Source: an uncultured Pseudomonadales bacterium
Lineage (GTDB): Bacteria > Pseudomonadota > Gammaproteobacteria > Pseudomonadales > Pseudohongiellaceae
Assembly (NCBI GenBank): GCA_949372635.1
Contig: CASIAB010000007.1
Location: 124,001 to 188,000, forward strand
DNA: 64,000 nt
Reading direction: 5' to 3'
The translations under genes were made by a program, and so were the position numbers. Positions 63,170-64,000 of the stretch are shown in pieces; position 1 is the stretch's first letter, and every line of letters begins with the position of its first letter. The notes under the pieces were generated by a model. It was not told where the DNA came from, made no database searches, and worked only from the letters and a program-made list of their open reading frames with translations.

Positions 63170-64000
63170 TTACACAAAAGCCTGTATACCAGTCTGTGAT
63201 CTGCCTAGAATTAGTGCGTGAATATCCTGAGTTCCTTCATAGGTATTTACTACTTCCAGATTCTGACAATGACGCATAATCGGAAATTCGTCCGAAATGC
63301 CATTACCTCCCAACATATCCCTTGCCTCACGGGCTGCGTCCAATGCCTTCAGGCAAGAGTTACGCTTTAACAGAGAAATGAGTGGTGGCGCTAACTTGCC
63401 CTCATCTCGAAGACGGCAGGCTTGCAAGCAACCCTGAAGGCCTAAAGAGATATCGGTTTGCATTATAGCCAGCTTCTTCTGAATCAGCTGATTCGCCGCA
63501 AGCGGTCGACCGAATTGTTTTCTATCCATCGTGTATTGCAGCGCCGTATGCCAGCAAGTTTCTGCGGCACCTAGAGCTCCCCAAGCAATCCCGAGCCGGG
63601 CAGAATTCAGACAGCTAAACGGACCGGCTAAACCCTTCGCATGAGGTAGCTTGTTCTCCTCAGGCACGAATACTTCGTCCATCACGATCTCGCCTGTTAT
63701 GGACGCACGCAAGGCTAGTTTTCCTTCAATCTTAGGAGCACTTAGCCCCTTCATACCTTTGTCAAGAATGTACCCGCAGATCACACCAGTATCATCTTTC
63801 GCCCACACGATAAAGACATCAGCGATCGGCGAGTTACTGATCCAATTCTTCGCACCAGTCAAGGAGTAGCCGCCTGCAACGGACTTCGCTCTCGTGACCA
63901 TGCCGCCCGGGTCGGAACCGTGATCAGGCTCGGTAAGACCAAAACAGCCGATATATTCACCGCTTGCCAACTTCGGCAAGTACTTCTGCTTTTGCTCTTC
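63170..64000 (-). CDS. gcdH: Glutaryl-CoA dehydrogenase (5' end beyond the window)
   Basis: The C-terminal about 277 residues of a flavoprotein acyl-CoA dehydrogenase; the gene continues past position 64000. ECF-type segments [66 protein letters not shown] and [28 protein letters not shown] are specific for glutaryl-CoA dehydrogenase; the Glu in NTYEGTQD is the catalytic base. It decarboxylates glutaryl-CoA in lysine and tryptophan breakdown. Convergent with ubiA (63 bases). Confidence 0.93.
   Translation of the reverse strand, partial: EEQKQKYLPKLASGEYIGCFGLTEPDHGSDPGGMVTRAKSVAGGYSLTGAKNWISNSPIADVFIVWAKDDTGVICGYILDKGMKGLSAPKIEGKLALRASITGEIVMDEVFVPEENKLPHAKGLAGPFSCLNSARLGIAWGALGAAETCWHTALQYTMDRKQFGRPLAANQLIQKKLAIMQTDISLGLQGCLQACRLRDEGKLAPPLISLLKRNSCLKALDAAREARDMLGGNGISDEFPIMRHCQNLEVVNTYEGTQDIHALILGRSQTGIQAFV

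Overview
The window comes from a gammaproteobacterium, most likely a relative of Pseudomonadales or of the marine Cellvibrio/OM60/OM182-type lineages. Several syntenic blocks support this: a Pseudomonas-style LPS core cluster (waaF-waaC-waaG-waaP, a double-domain kinase, a NodU-type carbamoyltransferase); mutM/coaD/yheT/rsmD beside ftsY-ftsE-ftsX-rpoH; rpmB-rpmG with a decayed radC; coaBC-algC-argB-slmA-pyrE-rph; and yicC-gmk-rpoZ-spoT-ridA-recG-ubiA. Assignment below order level is not possible from sequence reading alone. I recognised no tRNA, rRNA, CRISPR array or prophage. The last gene (glutaryl-CoA dehydrogenase) runs off the right edge.

Layout. (1) 1-17.3 kb is an envelope/LPS region: a MAPEG protein, pepQ, waaA (Kdo transferase), a FAD oxidoreductase plus aldo/keto reductase pair, hldE, lpxL with a polytopic membrane protein, then a minus-strand core-oligosaccharide operon. 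(2) 17.3-32.4 kb is a minus-strand block of 13 genes, mostly without assignable function. It contains a MotA/TolQ/ExbB-type proton channel, two VWA proteins whose N-terminal membrane helix carries a TolR/ExbD-like Leu-Asp-Val motif, an Hsp70/actin-fold protein, a PEGA-repeat protein ending in a SUMF1 domain, TPR proteins, several lipoproteins and an M48 metalloprotease. Overlaps and short gaps suggest co-transcription of 12 of them. (3) 32.6-45 kb holds a HyuA-type hydantoinase and housekeeping genes (mutM, coaD, rsmD, ftsYEX, rpoH, a frameshifted trmB, a YgjP-type zinc protein, cmoA-cmoB). (4) 46.2-49 kb is a small disturbed zone: a RAYT-like transposase with a degraded HUH motif, rpmG-rpmB and a radC pseudogene. 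(5) 49-64 kb is a conserved metabolic and stringent-response region.

The candidate new system is region 2. The composition resembles ion-driven envelope machines of the Tol/Exb/Agl kind: an inner-membrane stator (23679-24491), two TolR-like partners carrying periplasmic coiled coils and VWA domains (20290-22388), an ATPase-fold protein translationally coupled to both, membrane-anchored PEGA/TPR proteins reaching into the periplasm, and outer-membrane lipoproteins with a protease. That the parts form one machine is inference from gene order and domains. No function has been shown here.
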